Shown piece after piece: positions 24,548 to 37,300 of a stretch of DNA of 64,000 bases. Every line of letters begins with the position of its first letter. The stretch's first letter is position 1. The translations under genes were made by a program, and so were the position numbers. The notes below the pieces were generated by a model. That model searched no databases. It was not told the origin of the DNA and saw only the letters and a program-made list of their open reading frames with translations. Source of the DNA: Endomychus coccineus (taxonomy: Eukaryota; Arthropoda; Insecta; Coleoptera; Endomychidae); the NCBI GenBank assembly GCA_958510875.1, contig OY294068.1, positions 196,440,315-196,504,314 of the forward strand, in the 5' to 3' direction.

Positions 24548-26180
24548 ATGTCTCTCACAATCCAACAAATAATTACTGATGCAAGACGGTTAGCCCGTCG
24601 TCTGAAAGATAGTGACACCGTTGCTGATATTCTGTTGAATGAAACTAATGCAATACATAAGAAAATAGATGCCATGAAACAGGTAAGAAATGTGTTATTC
24701 TATTGAGACATCCGAATTAAGATTTGGGGACATAGTTTCAGGATGAAGTTGAGCAGTTGAATGATGTGGCCAACCAAAAACCACATTCTCAATTAATCGC
24801 CAATATTCAAAAAGAGAATAGACATTTACGTGAAATACAACAAGAAAACAAGGAACTGAGAGCAACCCTGGAAGAATACCAAACAACCTTAGAACACATT
24901 ATGTTCAAATACAGAGAACATACAACAGATAAGGTTTATAAAACTAGAGTCAACTTTCAGCAAACCTTCCAAAGCCAACATAACGATGGTATTATAAGAC
25001 AACAGGCTGATAAAATCGAAGAGATGGCAGCAGTTATGCAAAAAGCTGCGCTTCTCGACGAAGAAAAATCATTCGAAGATGAAGAAATAGTGACCATGTT
25101 GAAAACAGAAAATGAGGTAAGTTTTTATTGACTCTAAGCTTGTAAATTCACTACATGTAGACAAAGCTGATATCAAAAGAATTCAGTGGGTTGAAAATAT
25201 GAAATTGATGATACAAAATTAGCCCATGTTCTTGTAGAAAAAATATAGGTTGCCATACTAAGATAGTGTTGATGATTCATAAGCTGACTTAATGAAGTCA
25301 CTCTTCTAGATCAATCGGAATTTATAAATGCTGTAAAGTTTTGTTTAGAACGCACTTATTTTCAGTATGGTGAGCAATATTGTGATGGGACTTATACTGG
25401 AATCTCTAAACAATATTTACAAAAAAGAATGTATGGCCATAAGTATAGCACAAGAAACAAAAACTTAGATTCTGGAGATGATTCACATAAAACGTGACTC
25501 CAAATCTGTAAATCATAGGACTGATATTCAGACATTGAGTCAGAATTATACTTAAACTTAATTAATTAATATTCTTGCATATTCCTACTTGTGCCCTTAT
25601 AATGTTAAAAGTATATTTTTAGGTAGAATGGTCAAAAGTATATCTCAGAGGTCGGACCTTTTTTATTACCTAATAAATCGTGACATCTGGTTCGAAAGTA
25701 AATACTTGAACTTGTCTCGCTTGTTAGTCGTTCGTAGACTATGATGAAATGTGTTCGTATTTTTTGAGATTTCTACTAAATAGTGGATTCTTGATATACG
25801 TATCATACTTATAACATTGTTGTGTTACAATTTCGATTTCGTGTTTCTGTTCGTTTCGGCGACGTTCGCATTTTAAACGAAATTGGTGCGATAAGGACGC
25901 TTTGTCTTGATACAATTAGTTCTAAGTAATCAGGTTATTGAAATAAGTCTTCTGATGATGGTCGTGAGACCGAAACGTACGTAAAGACTAAAATATAAGT
26001 GTTAATGTGACCTATTTCCCGAGAATTTATATATAATTCATACCTGGGTCAAGAATCTTTATTATTACTTATTGATTTTATAATTTGCAGGGATTAAGAG
26101 AAATGTTAAGAATAGCAAACAAATTCGGTTCAACAAAATATACTGAAGATAAGAATATTCAAACTGAAAACTCTTTGTGA
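24548..26180 (+). CDS. Fgop2: FGFR1OP2/SIKE-family coiled-coil protein (STRIPAK component)
   Basis: A cytoplasmic coiled-coil subunit of the STRIPAK phosphatase-kinase complex. Exons 24548-24682, 24742-25116 and 26091-26180 are all in phase 0, giving 199 residues; vertebrate FGFR1OP2 has about 250. The family pattern runs throughout: MSLTIQQIITDARRLARRL, IQKENRHLREIQQENKEL, LEHIMFKYREH, ADKIEEMAAVMQKA and the C-terminal GLREMLRIANKF. Compared with vertebrates, a stretch after KYREH is shorter. An ATG at 24500 is in frame, but family alignment favours 24548. Intron 2 (974 nt) holds a repeat with a hammerhead-like motif in the sense direction. Confidence 0.88.
25640..26040 (+). repeat. Interspersed repeat carrying the hammerhead-like motif
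   Basis: Sequence upstream of the motif (from about 25860) is also recognisable, inverted, at 33000-33130. The 38 bases downstream match 5230-5270. The edges are approximate. It has no ORF. The size and ribozyme position resemble short Penelope-derived retrozyme units. Confidence 0.5.
25945..25989 (+). ncRNA. Hammerhead-ribozyme-like motif (best copy), sense in an intron
   Basis: The order seen is AGUCUU (25946-25951), core CUGAUGA (25952-25958), one extra U, stem II GGUC/GACC with GUGA tetraloop, GAAA (25972-25975), stem III A-U and C-G closing a GUAC loop, triplet GUA ending at 25983, then AAGACU (25984-25989) complementary to AGUCUU. This has every element of a type I hammerhead with a 6-bp stem I and a minimal stem III. 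The unpaired U before stem II is the one departure from the textbook core and recurs in all copies here. It lies in intron 2 of the FGFR1OP2/SIKE gene in the transcribed orientation, about 100 nt before exon 3. Confidence 0.7.
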
Positions 26181-26432
26181 ATTTCTCAGCAAATTGTCGA
26201 GCGCCCATTTAAAACAGCAATAACTGGTATGAATGTGAATGAACTGAATCAATAATTGGTATCTTTCCGTTAATACATGTCTAGTCTGCTGAACATACCA
26301 TACAAATGATTTAAAACGGTTCATGAACTTGTACATTGTAATTTAATAATTAGATTAAAGTGTAACATCTTATTTATAATTTCGCTTATTCCATATTGTA
26401 TTTATTAAGGAAAATAATAATAGAAATCGTTT

Positions 26433-26438
26433 TTTATT
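26433..26438 (-). other. Probable polyadenylation signal of SPCS3
   Basis: AATAAA on the minus strand lies 32 bases past the SPCS3 stop codon. The whole convergent spacer (26181-26470) is shared by the two gene ends. Confidence 0.5.
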
Positions 26439-26470
26439 GAAAAACAGCAAATAATTACATAACAATTGAA

Positions 26471-27280
26471 TTACATTCTTGATGTGGTGTATTCTATTGG
26501 AAATTTGAAGGAATGTTCACCCTTAGCGAATATATTTGGAAGGAGTCCTGCGTTGGGAATTATATTCCAGGATAGAGTTAGCGTAATGTTCTTATTTCCT
26601 CTGAAACAAAAATAGATAATATTTGAACTGTATGACCATTTTAGAAATCGCCCACGTACCTCAAACCATTTCCATCATCCCAAAAGTAATATTTCGTGTT
26701 CATATTCTTGAAATCTAACATTGCATTCTCGCCTCTTAAAATTATTTTGTCCCACAACACAACCTAGAATATTACAAATGTTACACATCCAAAACCTCTA
26801 AAACATCAGGGATATTTATTGATGCGAGACTCAAGGTTCTGCTGAGCAAATTGCATTGGGATAATGCTTAAAGATTGTACATGAAATTTAACTCACTTGA
26901 TTCAATTTATTGTTTGCCGATTCATATTCTGCAGTGAGGTAAAGAAATAATTCCTTTACATTCCAATTGAATAAATGTGTTAGATCTGTTTGCAGATCAA
27001 ATGTAAGGAAACCGAGATCATTCTTCTCTCTCGAAGCACTATAGTCAGGTACATTTTTCCTATAAAAAAAAAACAACGGTACTAATCATGTTAAGGATGA
27101 ACGAAGATGTGTACACATCATCAGTAACTGAACTTACACCACCACTTTCACTGTATTTATTGCAGTATCAGTCCTGTAATTGAGGAACACAGTTGAAACG
27201 AAACAGGCGAAAGTTAAACATGCTAGTACACTTAACGCATACGCTAAGATCGCGTTACCTCTTTGAAGAACGGAGTGCAT
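26471..27280 (-). CDS. Spcs3: Signal peptidase complex subunit 3
   Basis: A single-pass ER membrane glycoprotein of the signal peptidase complex (SPC22/23). Exons: 27138-27280, 26897-27059, 26660-26763, 26471-26600; phases 2, 0 and 2 agree; 179 residues (human 180). Residues 1-34 contain the N-terminal membrane anchor ([20 protein letters not shown]). The lumenal part carries the conserved [72 protein letters not shown] and [18 protein letters not shown] in GNKNITLTL is the likely glycosylation sequon. Nothing appears broken. A full-length match makes this one of the surest calls. Confidence 0.96.
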
Positions 27281-28366
27281 ATTTTATCAGCGTATGCTTT
27301 CGCTGTGCAAATCTAACCAAAACTATAACGGAATGACAGCAGTGACAAGTTGAGTCAATTTTGAACACGTCAGTTAACATGGACATAGAGAATAATAACG
27401 AAATCATATATAATTCCGCTGTGGTCGATTCATAGAAGGCTGTAAACTTCAATTCAAAAAGACTACTTCCCAATCATGGTCGTATATACAGGTCTGGGAA
27501 CTCGAGGCTGTTTCCCATGTGAGAAGTGAGTCCGCTAAGCGTCATCTGTAGCGTAGTACCAAAAGGGTGGCGCATGAGTCGAGGAATGATCTCTGGCACG
27601 TATACGACCGTTTTCTCTGGCAACTGTCATTGTTGACTCGTAAACAAAAGGAAAATCGGCGTTTTTAGAAGAAAATTACGAAACCGTGCATTGTGCCGTA
27701 AATGCAAAACGGGGTACAAAACTAAAGCAAGAAACTTCTGTTTTTAAAGTGCCGAAAGATGCGGAAATGCGAAAAAAGTGATCCGGATCGAAATCGTTTT
27801 AACGAGGTCTTTTATGTGTGCGAAAAAGGGGGAATTATTTTTAAGGTGAGTAATACATTTTGACAAGAGTAACAGTTCTATTCCTCTCTCAAATCAGAAT
27901 AGTAAATATTGCGTTACGAGAAAAACTATTTTACTTAATAATGTGATTGTTGCCATACTTCGATCCAAGCACAAGCTGATGGCTGAGCGAGGGACTACGA
28001 GTTTGGCGACATGTAAGAGACTCATGTCAAACAATAGAGTTCCCAGACCTGTATGTACGACCGTGCTCTAGCCACTTTCCGTTCGTCTTTTTCTGTAGAT
28101 TTCACCAGCGTACTGAATAGTTCAGTAATATTATTCCATAGATCTATTAAGTAAACATATAACAAGTCTCTGGTAACAAACAGTTCTTTGGAATTTTTAA
28201 GGCTCATCATTCTAAACAATGGTATAATTCCAAGCATAGCAATTAAAGTATTTTGTTATAACATGGACCCATTCCCCGTCTGGCTGTTTAATATTCTAAT
28301 TCATTAATATTTAGTTTAAACTGAAGCTTAATTAGTGACCAAGTCGCTTTAAGAAGTGTTAAAATT
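27281..28366. other. Divergent promoter region SPCS3 / PCM1 with a transposon insertion
   Basis: The SPCS3 and PCM1 starts are 1.09 kb apart, and more than half of the spacer is the THAP-type element at 27475-28065. Both genes probably keep their promoters within the roughly 200-300 bases next to their starts. Confidence 0.55.
27475..28065 (+). mobile_element. Non-autonomous THAP-encoding (P-element-like) transposon, copy 2
   Basis: The ends CATGGTCGTATATACAGGTC and its inverted partner ending GTACGACCGTG bound a 591-bp unit. The plus strand carries the same THAP exon as the other copies (about 27680-27845), with small indels that break the frame, and a splice-donor-like AAGGTGAGTAATAC after it. 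The right end shares the GGCTGAGCGAGGGACTACG block with the copies at 58133 and 58750. No clear target-site duplication is seen. Confidence 0.7.
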
Positions 28367-31300
28367 ATGTCAGACGAACGTAGGAAAATAAATAAACACA
28401 GCACGGGCACCGTGCCAAAAACGAAATATCGTAACAATTCTAGGCAACAGTTCGTGGATAGAGAAAGCTTACAATCTTTGCCAAATAATCTGGTAAGTAT
28501 GAACGTCATACTATTGAACTATTCAACAGTTTGAAATAGTAAATGATCTAAAAATAAGTCAGGATGTCCTTTGAACTGATTCACTAGTAGCGACTTTTCA
28601 GGGAACAGAGTGGTCTCCAAGAAGTGTAGGCGTAGATTCCAATTTCTTCCGAAATTCAGGCAGAAACTTGTTCAACACCAACTATATGATTCCTATGGAT
28701 GTCTCTACAGAGGATCGTAGGCAAAATGGTTCTCTAGGTTTTGGATGTAATAATTTAATTCCCTGATTCATCAACATGCTCAATAAATGAAAACTGTATT
28801 TTAGCAAATGGAACTATAACACCTAGCCAGAGTAGTTCTTCTAATTCAAGAAGGGATTCTACTGGAACAGTTCCAAAATGTGATAATGTTTCTAAATATC
28901 CAGATAAAAAGCAAATTGAAGATAAGTTGAATCAAATACAGGAATATCTGCGAATAACAACCTCTTTGATGACTAGTATGAAGACCACGGATGATCAGGT
29001 TAGTAAGTTGCAGATAAGTTTTCCACAAAATATGGATAATTTAATTCAATTTAGCATCTGGAAGAGGTAGAAAAAGAAAATATTATAAAAATGATTAGTG
29101 ACCTTAAAGATAGTGAAAAGAAGTTGGTTTCAATGTTGGTTAGTTGTAATGGAATTCATGATGAGGTATAATGGAATTGATTCTTAAGTTTTGTGTGTTT
29201 AACATTGCAATTGAAGCATGATTTCTAAATCTATCGAATATAGATATGTTTAACAAACTTAACAGTTCTGAGATTTTGCTATTAACTTGACTCTCATTTT
29301 TGTTTGATTAACTTTACAAATGAACTGTATATTGCAATTTCATGAAAATTGAATTTTAGGGTCTCGAAAATGTAACTGACAATATATGTGATGTTACATC
29401 TAGGAAAAATGAATTTGAACAGTTGAATAGAGAGTTAGATGCAAGCAAAGATTCTCAGTTGTCTTTGCAAAGTCTGCAGCATAAGGCTGAAAATAAAATG
29501 AGAAATGCTCGCCTCATTCAGGAAACATTAGCCAGTCGTAAGTATTTCATTTTATTTTTATTTAAACATACCAGCAGCAACTTAATTATAATAAATCTCT
29601 ACAAATTTATACATTTAAGCATTCACGTAAACATTTTTTCTGAATGTTATTGTTTTAAAACGAGGTACGTAATTTCAGGTGGAAATTCGAGCGGCAACAG
29701 CACATCAAACAGACGTGACAAGAACTTATCCGATCAAGAATACGATGCCGCGTTACGTGAACTGGAGGAGGGAACGAAAAGACTGAATGATCTGCGCTTG
29801 CCCGGCCCGAACAACGTTACGAATACACAAGAAAAACTCATCATCGACGAGATAGACGCGTTACAGAATCAGATTCATGTGATGCACAACTCGAACGAGG
29901 ACCGTAATCAACTGATTCAGATGTTGGATAAGAGAGACGCCGAATTGCGCACGCAGCATCTGGAATTGCAAAGCAAGCTGACCGAATTGCAAAGCAAGAA
30001 ATTGCAAGTGGATCAGCTCGTTAATCAGTTGCAAAATATCGAGGAGGGCGAAGACGACGATGTAGGTGAGCGAATTAGGTTTTTTTTCGGGATTTTTAGA
30101 AATATTTTAAACATAATTTTCGGAATTTGAACTGTTTTGTTAGTTTCACACTTTTTTCAAGATGGTGAAAACATTCGACACTGGCGCAGGCAGGTATAAA
30201 CTCACTCATCTATATTTAATTTCAATTTATTTCATGGTACCAAAGTCATACGGATTGCCGCCTCAATTTTGTCGTTTATTATCGATTTTCTCTAGGATAG
30301 ATCACTCCATGTGGTGGTTGACGGAGTATCCTTCGATATAATGGCTATCAACTCTGGTGTTCCACAGGAACCTGTCTTGGCGCCAACTTTGTTTCTGCTC
30401 CATTTGTCTCTCAGATAGGTGACTCCATGTGGTGGTTGAAGGAGTATCCTCGGTTACAATGGCTATTAACGCTGGTGTTCCATAGGGATCTCTCTTGACA
30501 CCAATGATGATGTCAGGTACAACTATTCCTATGAAGTCTTCCATGTCAATGCTCGGGGTCACCACCAACAGAACCCTATTATGGGATGATCAAGTGAGGT
30601 CCATCGCGAAAACCGCTTCATAAAAACTTGGTTTTCTATGCTGTGCCAAGAGCTACTTTACATCCCAGCAACTGTTCATAATCTACAAAGCACAGACTCC
30701 ACCTGTCCTGGAGTATGGCTCCCAAACTTACGCTGAATCTCTTGAATTCTATCCAAAAGAGAACTATTCGTTTGATTGATGATGTCACACTTACGAGTTC
30801 ATTGACACCACTAAAACATCGTAGAAAGGTGGACGATCTCTTACTTTTCTATAGATATTTCCATGGTCGGTGTTCATCAGAAATCTCGTTTGTTGTTCTA
30901 CCACGAGAGATTCCAGATAGGCGGACTAGACGAGCTCAAACCATAGACATTTACAGGGTGTTTCAGAAAGACCTCCCGTAAATGCAGGGGATGGTAGATT
31001 TTACAAAAATAATTAGATTTTCCATATAAACTATGGTCCTATCTTCTTTTGTTTTGGAATTTAATTTTTTTTAAACGAAATTTTGCTGTAGGTCCTATGC
31101 AGTTACAGATATTTCGTTGAAATCTGGTACTCGGAGGTTTCAGTGGACGCCGAATAAGATGGTTTAGTTAGTTGCAGATTATGCGGTAGAGGACGCTGGG
31201 TGCGCGACTTTTCAGCGTTTCTTTTAGCCTTAACTTTTTCAAGAATAATTTTTTTGTTGTCTTTGCACATTTTTCTGTTTTACAATTTTGTTTCAAACAA

Positions 31301-34300
31301 ACAATGTACTCCTGTTGAGGGTCTTAAAATTTCACCGTTTTCGCGTTTAAATGAACAACAAAAACTCATTAACAAATTTATTTACTATCGAATCATTTAA
31401 ACGTTTTTTTTCTCGAAAACGGTGAGACTTTGAGAACATCAACAAGAGTACATTATTTGTTTGAAATAAAATTGTAAACCAGAAAAATCTGCAAAGAAAA
31501 CAAGAAAATTATTCTCAAAGAAGTTAAGGCTAAAAGGAACGCCGAAAAGTCGCTCACCCAGCGCCCTCTACCGCATCATCTGATACTCACTAAACCATCT
31601 TATTCAGCGTCCTCTGAAAAACCCGAGTATCAGATTTCAACGAAATATCTGTAACTGCACAGGGACAGCAAAATTTCGTAAAAAAAAAATTTAATCTTCG
31701 AAACGAAAGAAGATAGAATCATAGTTTATGTGAAAAAATCTGATCATTTTTGTAAAATCTACCGTCCCCTGCATTTACGGGAAGTCTTTCTGAAACACCC
31801 TGTATAATTCAGGAATTGTACCATTTATATCGGCAATTCTGTAATGTGTTGCCAACTGTAAAAATTAAATAGACCTGATTTGACGAGGATACCGTGGCAC
31901 TTGAGGAATTTGTTGAATTGGCTGTCGCAAAAGTGACCAAATATGACGTCATATCATTATTAACGCAAAAATACTGTAGCAGTTTACTCAGCATCTAGTT
32001 CATGACGTCATTTCTTCGCAGTACCTTAACAGTATTTTTAGTAGATAATGATATTTATAATGTTGTAGTATTTTCACAGTGTGAACTCTTTTATAGGTTA
32101 TTAATATATTTATAAGTTTAATTAGTGAAAGGTGCTTATATTCAACATTTGAATTATTTTTTTGTAAATGAAGCCATCACCTCTCAGACTGAGAATTTTT
32201 GAAACCAAAATGAACTTTTGTACGATCAGGTTGCCAAGTGAGAAAAATCGTCACCATGAAAGATCAATTGTCCAAGTTGAAAGACATGCTGGCCCTCGTC
32301 CAAAACACCGAATGTCTGATCCAGAACGGCACGCAGGAAGAGCAGGCCATGGCGGTGGCGACCGAGATTTACAACAAAGCGGAAAACCTGCTGAACAAGG
32401 ACATCGAGAAGGGCGGCTGTCCGTCTCAGTCGCATCACGGCGAACCGAACCATCTGTCGTTGCAGTTCGACAACAGGGTCGGATCCGGTTCGATCAACGA
32501 CAATCGCAACAAGGAAGTGAACAACAAGAACACGCGCGACAATCAGATGCCGATATGTAACGGAGCCAAGCCGAAGGTGAGTAGTATCAGCGAGAAATTG
32601 GCGTTGCAGGCCGAACTGAAGGCGAAGAAACGCGAACTGGAAGAGATCATGGGGAAGCATAAGGCGAGCAGCTCGAATCTGAACCACGACGTCGGGAACG
32701 ACAGTAAATCTGAGTTCAGTTGCAGTAACAGCTTGTTCGATAACGGTAGCGGTGCCTGGCATCCTTTGCTGCCCGTGCAACATAATCGTACTGGTTCCAG
32801 TGACAGATATTCAAGGTAAATCCTTTTACAAGTATATTTTTTAAAATCGCAAACTCTTGAAGTAACATAATGATTCTTGATCCGGGTTTAAATACGTAAA
32901 TTCTTAGGAAATAGGTCACATCAACATATATTTATTATGTTTTCATCTTTACCTACGTTGCGGTCTCGCGACCATCACCAGGAGACGTTTGACAACTGAT
33001 TGATATCAACTAAAGCGCAGGAATTCTTAAACTAATTGTAATAAGCAGTAAGCGTCTTCATCGCATTCATTTGTAGTAAAAATGTGTGTCGCAACAATGA
33101 ACAAACCACGAATAATTGAAATTGTAATACATTCAAGTCCAAAATATAAAAAAAATACTGTAGCAGTTTACTCTTTTTTTACTACTTAGTAATTTTTCTA
33201 TAGTCAAAGACATCAAATCTCGGCGACGAGGATACATAGTTTGGCACCAATATTACTGATTAGTATAAATTTTACTCAATGATTGTACATCGGTTCTACT
33301 ATTTACCAACTTACCAGCACATTTCCAGGATAGATCTTTTATAATAATTGGTTTCTTTAGCCAAAATAGTAACATTTTCATAATCGAACTGATGGTTACA
33401 ATCAAAACAATGTTTAGCAAGGGCGGTGAAATTTTCTATGTATGTTATTTGGGTTGAAAAATAGATTTTGACGCCCCCTAAAAAGCCTCTAAATATTATA
33501 AAAATGGCTGGACATAACCTCCCGGGCGTTTATTTCAACATTAAACCGTGCCCCACTTCACTTTTGTGCTTTTCGATTAGCTTTTTTTTTACCTGAAAAT
33601 CGTAAAAATTCACTCAAACTTATTATTGTATTAGTTATTATTATTATTAGTATTAGTATTGTATTCACTGAGTTTAATTTGATCTAAAAATTATTCAAAA
33701 TAATTAACAAATGTTTGCTATAATTATATAAGACCTTTTCATAAACTTTAAACCGTGCCCCACTTCACTTTTGTGCTTTTTGATTAGCTTTTTTTACCTG
33801 AAAATCTTAAAAATTCACTCAAACTTATTATTGTATTAGTTATTATTATTATTAGTATTAGTATATTGTATTCACTGAGTTTAATTTGATGTAAAATTTT
33901 TCAAAATAATTAACAAATGTTTGCTATAATTATATAAGACCTTTTTATAAACTTTAAACCGTGCCCCACTTCACTTTTGTGCTTTTTGATTGGCTTTCTT
34001 ACCTGAAAATCGTAAAAATTCACTCAAACTTATTATTGTATTAGTTATTATTATTATTAGCATTAGTATTGTATTCACTGAGTTTAATTTGATCTAATAA
34101 TCATTCAAAATAATTAACAAATGTTTGCTATAATTATATAAGACCTTTTTATAAACTTTAAACCGTGCCCCACTTCAGTTTCATGCTTTTTGATTGGCTT
34201 TTTTACCTGAAAATCGTAAAAATTCACTCAAACTTATTATTGTATTAGTTATTATTAGTATTGTATTCACTGAGTTTAATTTGATCCAAAATTATTCAAA

Positions 34301-37300
34301 ATAATTAACAAATGTTTGCTATAATATAAGTCCTTTTCATAAACGTTAAACCGTTCCCCACATCACTTTTCTGCTTTTTATTTGCCTTTTTTTACTCAAT
34401 CTCGGTTGCATGGTATTTTTCTGAATTTGATTTAATGGAAAACCGCTCAAAATGTCCCACAAATATTCGCTAAAGCTTGTTACGGCCTTTACTTAAATGT
34501 CCAAACATGCGCTCGATTTTATCCAATTTTTGAGATGAAAGAGCTATTAAATTGGGGCATGTTTGGGCATTTAAGTAAAGATCGTAAGAAGCTTTAGCGA
34601 ACATTTGTGAGACATTTTGAGCGGTTTTCCATTAAATCAAATTCAGTAAATACAATGCAACCTAGTTTGAGTAACTTTTTACGATTTTTAGAAAAAAAAA
34701 AAAGCAGAAAAGTGATGTGGAGCGCAGTTTAACGTTTATAAAAAGTCTTATAATATTATAGCAAACATTTGTTAATTATTTTGAATAATTTTTGATCAAA
34801 TTAAACTCAGTAAATACAATACAACTAGGTTCGAGTGAATTTTTACGACTTTTAGGAAAAAAAAAAAGGCAATCTAAAAGTTCAAAAATGAAGTAGGCGC
34901 GGTTTCACGCTAAAGCAAAGGTCTTATAATGTTAATCATTTTGATTAACTTTGAATCAAATCGAATTAAAAAAAAGAGTGAATTATTAAAATTTTTAGGG
35001 GAAAAACGGCTTTTAAAAAGCACAAAATCTATTTGGGCCGCGGTTTCACATTTGAGTAAAGGTCTTCTGATGTTGTAGGAAGCATTTGTGTATAGTCCCG
35101 AATAATTTTGGATGAAATCCAACCCAGTAATTGCAGACAAGCCGCGTTGAAATCAATTTATCCGAATTTTTAGCATAAAAGTGAAGTGGGGCACGGTTTA
35201 ACGTTGAAATAAACACCCGGTAGGTTATCTCCAGCCATTTCTACAATAATTAGAAGCTTTTTAGGGACGTCAAACAAAATCTATTTTTCGTCCCAAATAA
35301 GGGCCACCCTAAAGTATTTATGTTTTTAGTTAGTTAGTTAGTATGGCCATAAATTCTTTTTTGTAAATATTATTTAGATCGCGATCTAAACAATTTAATT
35401 TATATATCGTGTGAGATTCTTTATCTTTAGTTATTAACGCGTTTAGATTGGAAAAATATTTACAAACACCGTTAATTTACACTGAGGTCTCCGGAATGTA
35501 TGGTAATGTTATAAAATTGTCTTTTTTTAATGATGTAAATAATTTTTTTTTGGGTAGCCATTCATTTCCAATGTATTACGAACTTTTTTGAAATGTTTGG
35601 GACAGTTTTCTGGGTGTAGAGAATTTTACAGTAATATAACACTTTCTTTCATCAACCACTCCTTCGATTTCAGTGACGAATGTACCGAGGGCGCGAACGA
35701 TTACTCTGAAATTCCGCCCAGCATGAATCAAACGCTACTGTTACCGTGCAACTTCTCTACCGGCAATTCGAACAAACATCGCGGCGAACACAACACCTCG
35801 TTCGATTTCGTGCAGCCGCAAGATTACGATCGACTGTCGAGTTTGAACAGGACGCCGGACAGGAACACAAGAGGCACGTCGGCCGGCACTACGGGGTTCA
35901 GCAGGGGTCCTTCTGTGTCCAACATTGAACAAGTCACCAAACAGAACGTGAGTAGTTTTCAATTGTTTTTATTTTCACGTTATCCTGTCCAATCTTTCGA
36001 AAAAGTATTTATAAGAATCATTTCAACCATTTTTTATACACATGGTACAAAAATATGGTAACTCATTCATGTTAAAATGGCATAAAACACGTGAATTCTG
36101 GGACTATTGAATCAAAGAAAACACTAATTTCCAGGTGCAAAAACAGATCGAACTGATCCGTAGCGTTTGCGACACGATGCTGTCGCAACAGCAGACCAAC
36201 AACCAACCGCAACAACAACAACAGCAATCGAATGTCCATCACCTGAGGAACAACCTGACCCCGTCGCCCATTTATTCGGAACCGAGACGCGCCTTCGCAT
36301 CTCCCATGTCTCACTCCATGAACGCCCTGGACGTGGTCAATCAGCCGTTGATCGACAATCCCTGGTACAATCAGAACCACATCGCGGCCAATAATGCCGA
36401 CGTCACCACTTACCAACACTGGCTCGCTACGAACACCCTACAAACGCAGGCTTTCATGTTGAACACGCTCAATCAGTGTTGCCAGATGTTGTGGTTGCAG
36501 CAGCGGGAGTTGGCGGGACTTAGGAGCGTCGTTACCACGGTAAAAATTGATTTTTATGGTCCTTCGAGCTTTTGCGTAATACACAGTTTATTCATTCAAT
36601 GGAACAAGTCATTATTTGAGTGAGAATACTATACGCATTTGTTTTATTTCCAAAAATCTTCGACTATAAAAAGTTGAAATTAGCCTGCACAATTTTTTGA
36701 TACCAGAAATCTTTGATATATTTTTTTACAGAAACTTGCAACTACGTGTAGTTTAAGCCGGAAAATGGTCGAAGTATGCCCTAGGCATTCTTTAGTGGGA
36801 ATTAATTGAGATATCTTTGAAATATTTTTTTAGAGAAACTTGCAATTATGCGTAGTTAAAGCTGGAAAATGGTCGGACTATGCCCTAGGCAGTCTTTGGT
36901 GGGGGTTAATTAAGAAATCTTTGATATATTTTTTTAGAGAAACTTGCAACTATGAGTAGAAATCTTTGATATATTTTTTTAGAGAAATATGAAACAATAA
37001 ATAAATAAAATAAAAAGTCGAAAAACAGTCAGTCGGAGTATGCGTAGGCCCTAGGCATTCTTTGGTGGAGTTTAATTAAGAAATCTTTGATATATTTTTT
37101 AGAGAAACTTGCAACTATGTGTAGTTTAAGCTGGAAAATGGTCGGAGTATGCCCGCAAGCATTCTTTAGTGGGAATTAATTAAGAAATCTTAGAAATATT
37201 TTTTTAGAGAAACTTGCAATTATGCGTAGTTAAAGCTGGAAAATGGTCGGAGTATGCCCTAGCCAATCTTTGGTGGGGGTTCTTTGATATATTTTTTTAG

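Larger units (their letters stand above)
30066..32229. other. PCM1 intron 6
   Basis: The intron holds a decayed non-LTR retrotransposon piece (about 30240-30951) interrupted by a long-palindrome MITE (30952-31804). A fragment near 32027-32050 belongs to the repeat family seen around 12370-12410. Confidence 0.65.
32816..35673. other. PCM1 intron 7
   Basis: The intron holds a decayed, inverted copy of the hammerhead-bearing repeat (about 32895-33130) and the foldback-like element (33445-35300). The remaining few hundred bases are AT-rich. Confidence 0.65.

Noticed and set aside
32168..32783. Overlapping open frames on both strands at PCM1 exon 7
   Set aside because: The frame from 32230 continues PCM1 in phase at both ends; the others are shadows.
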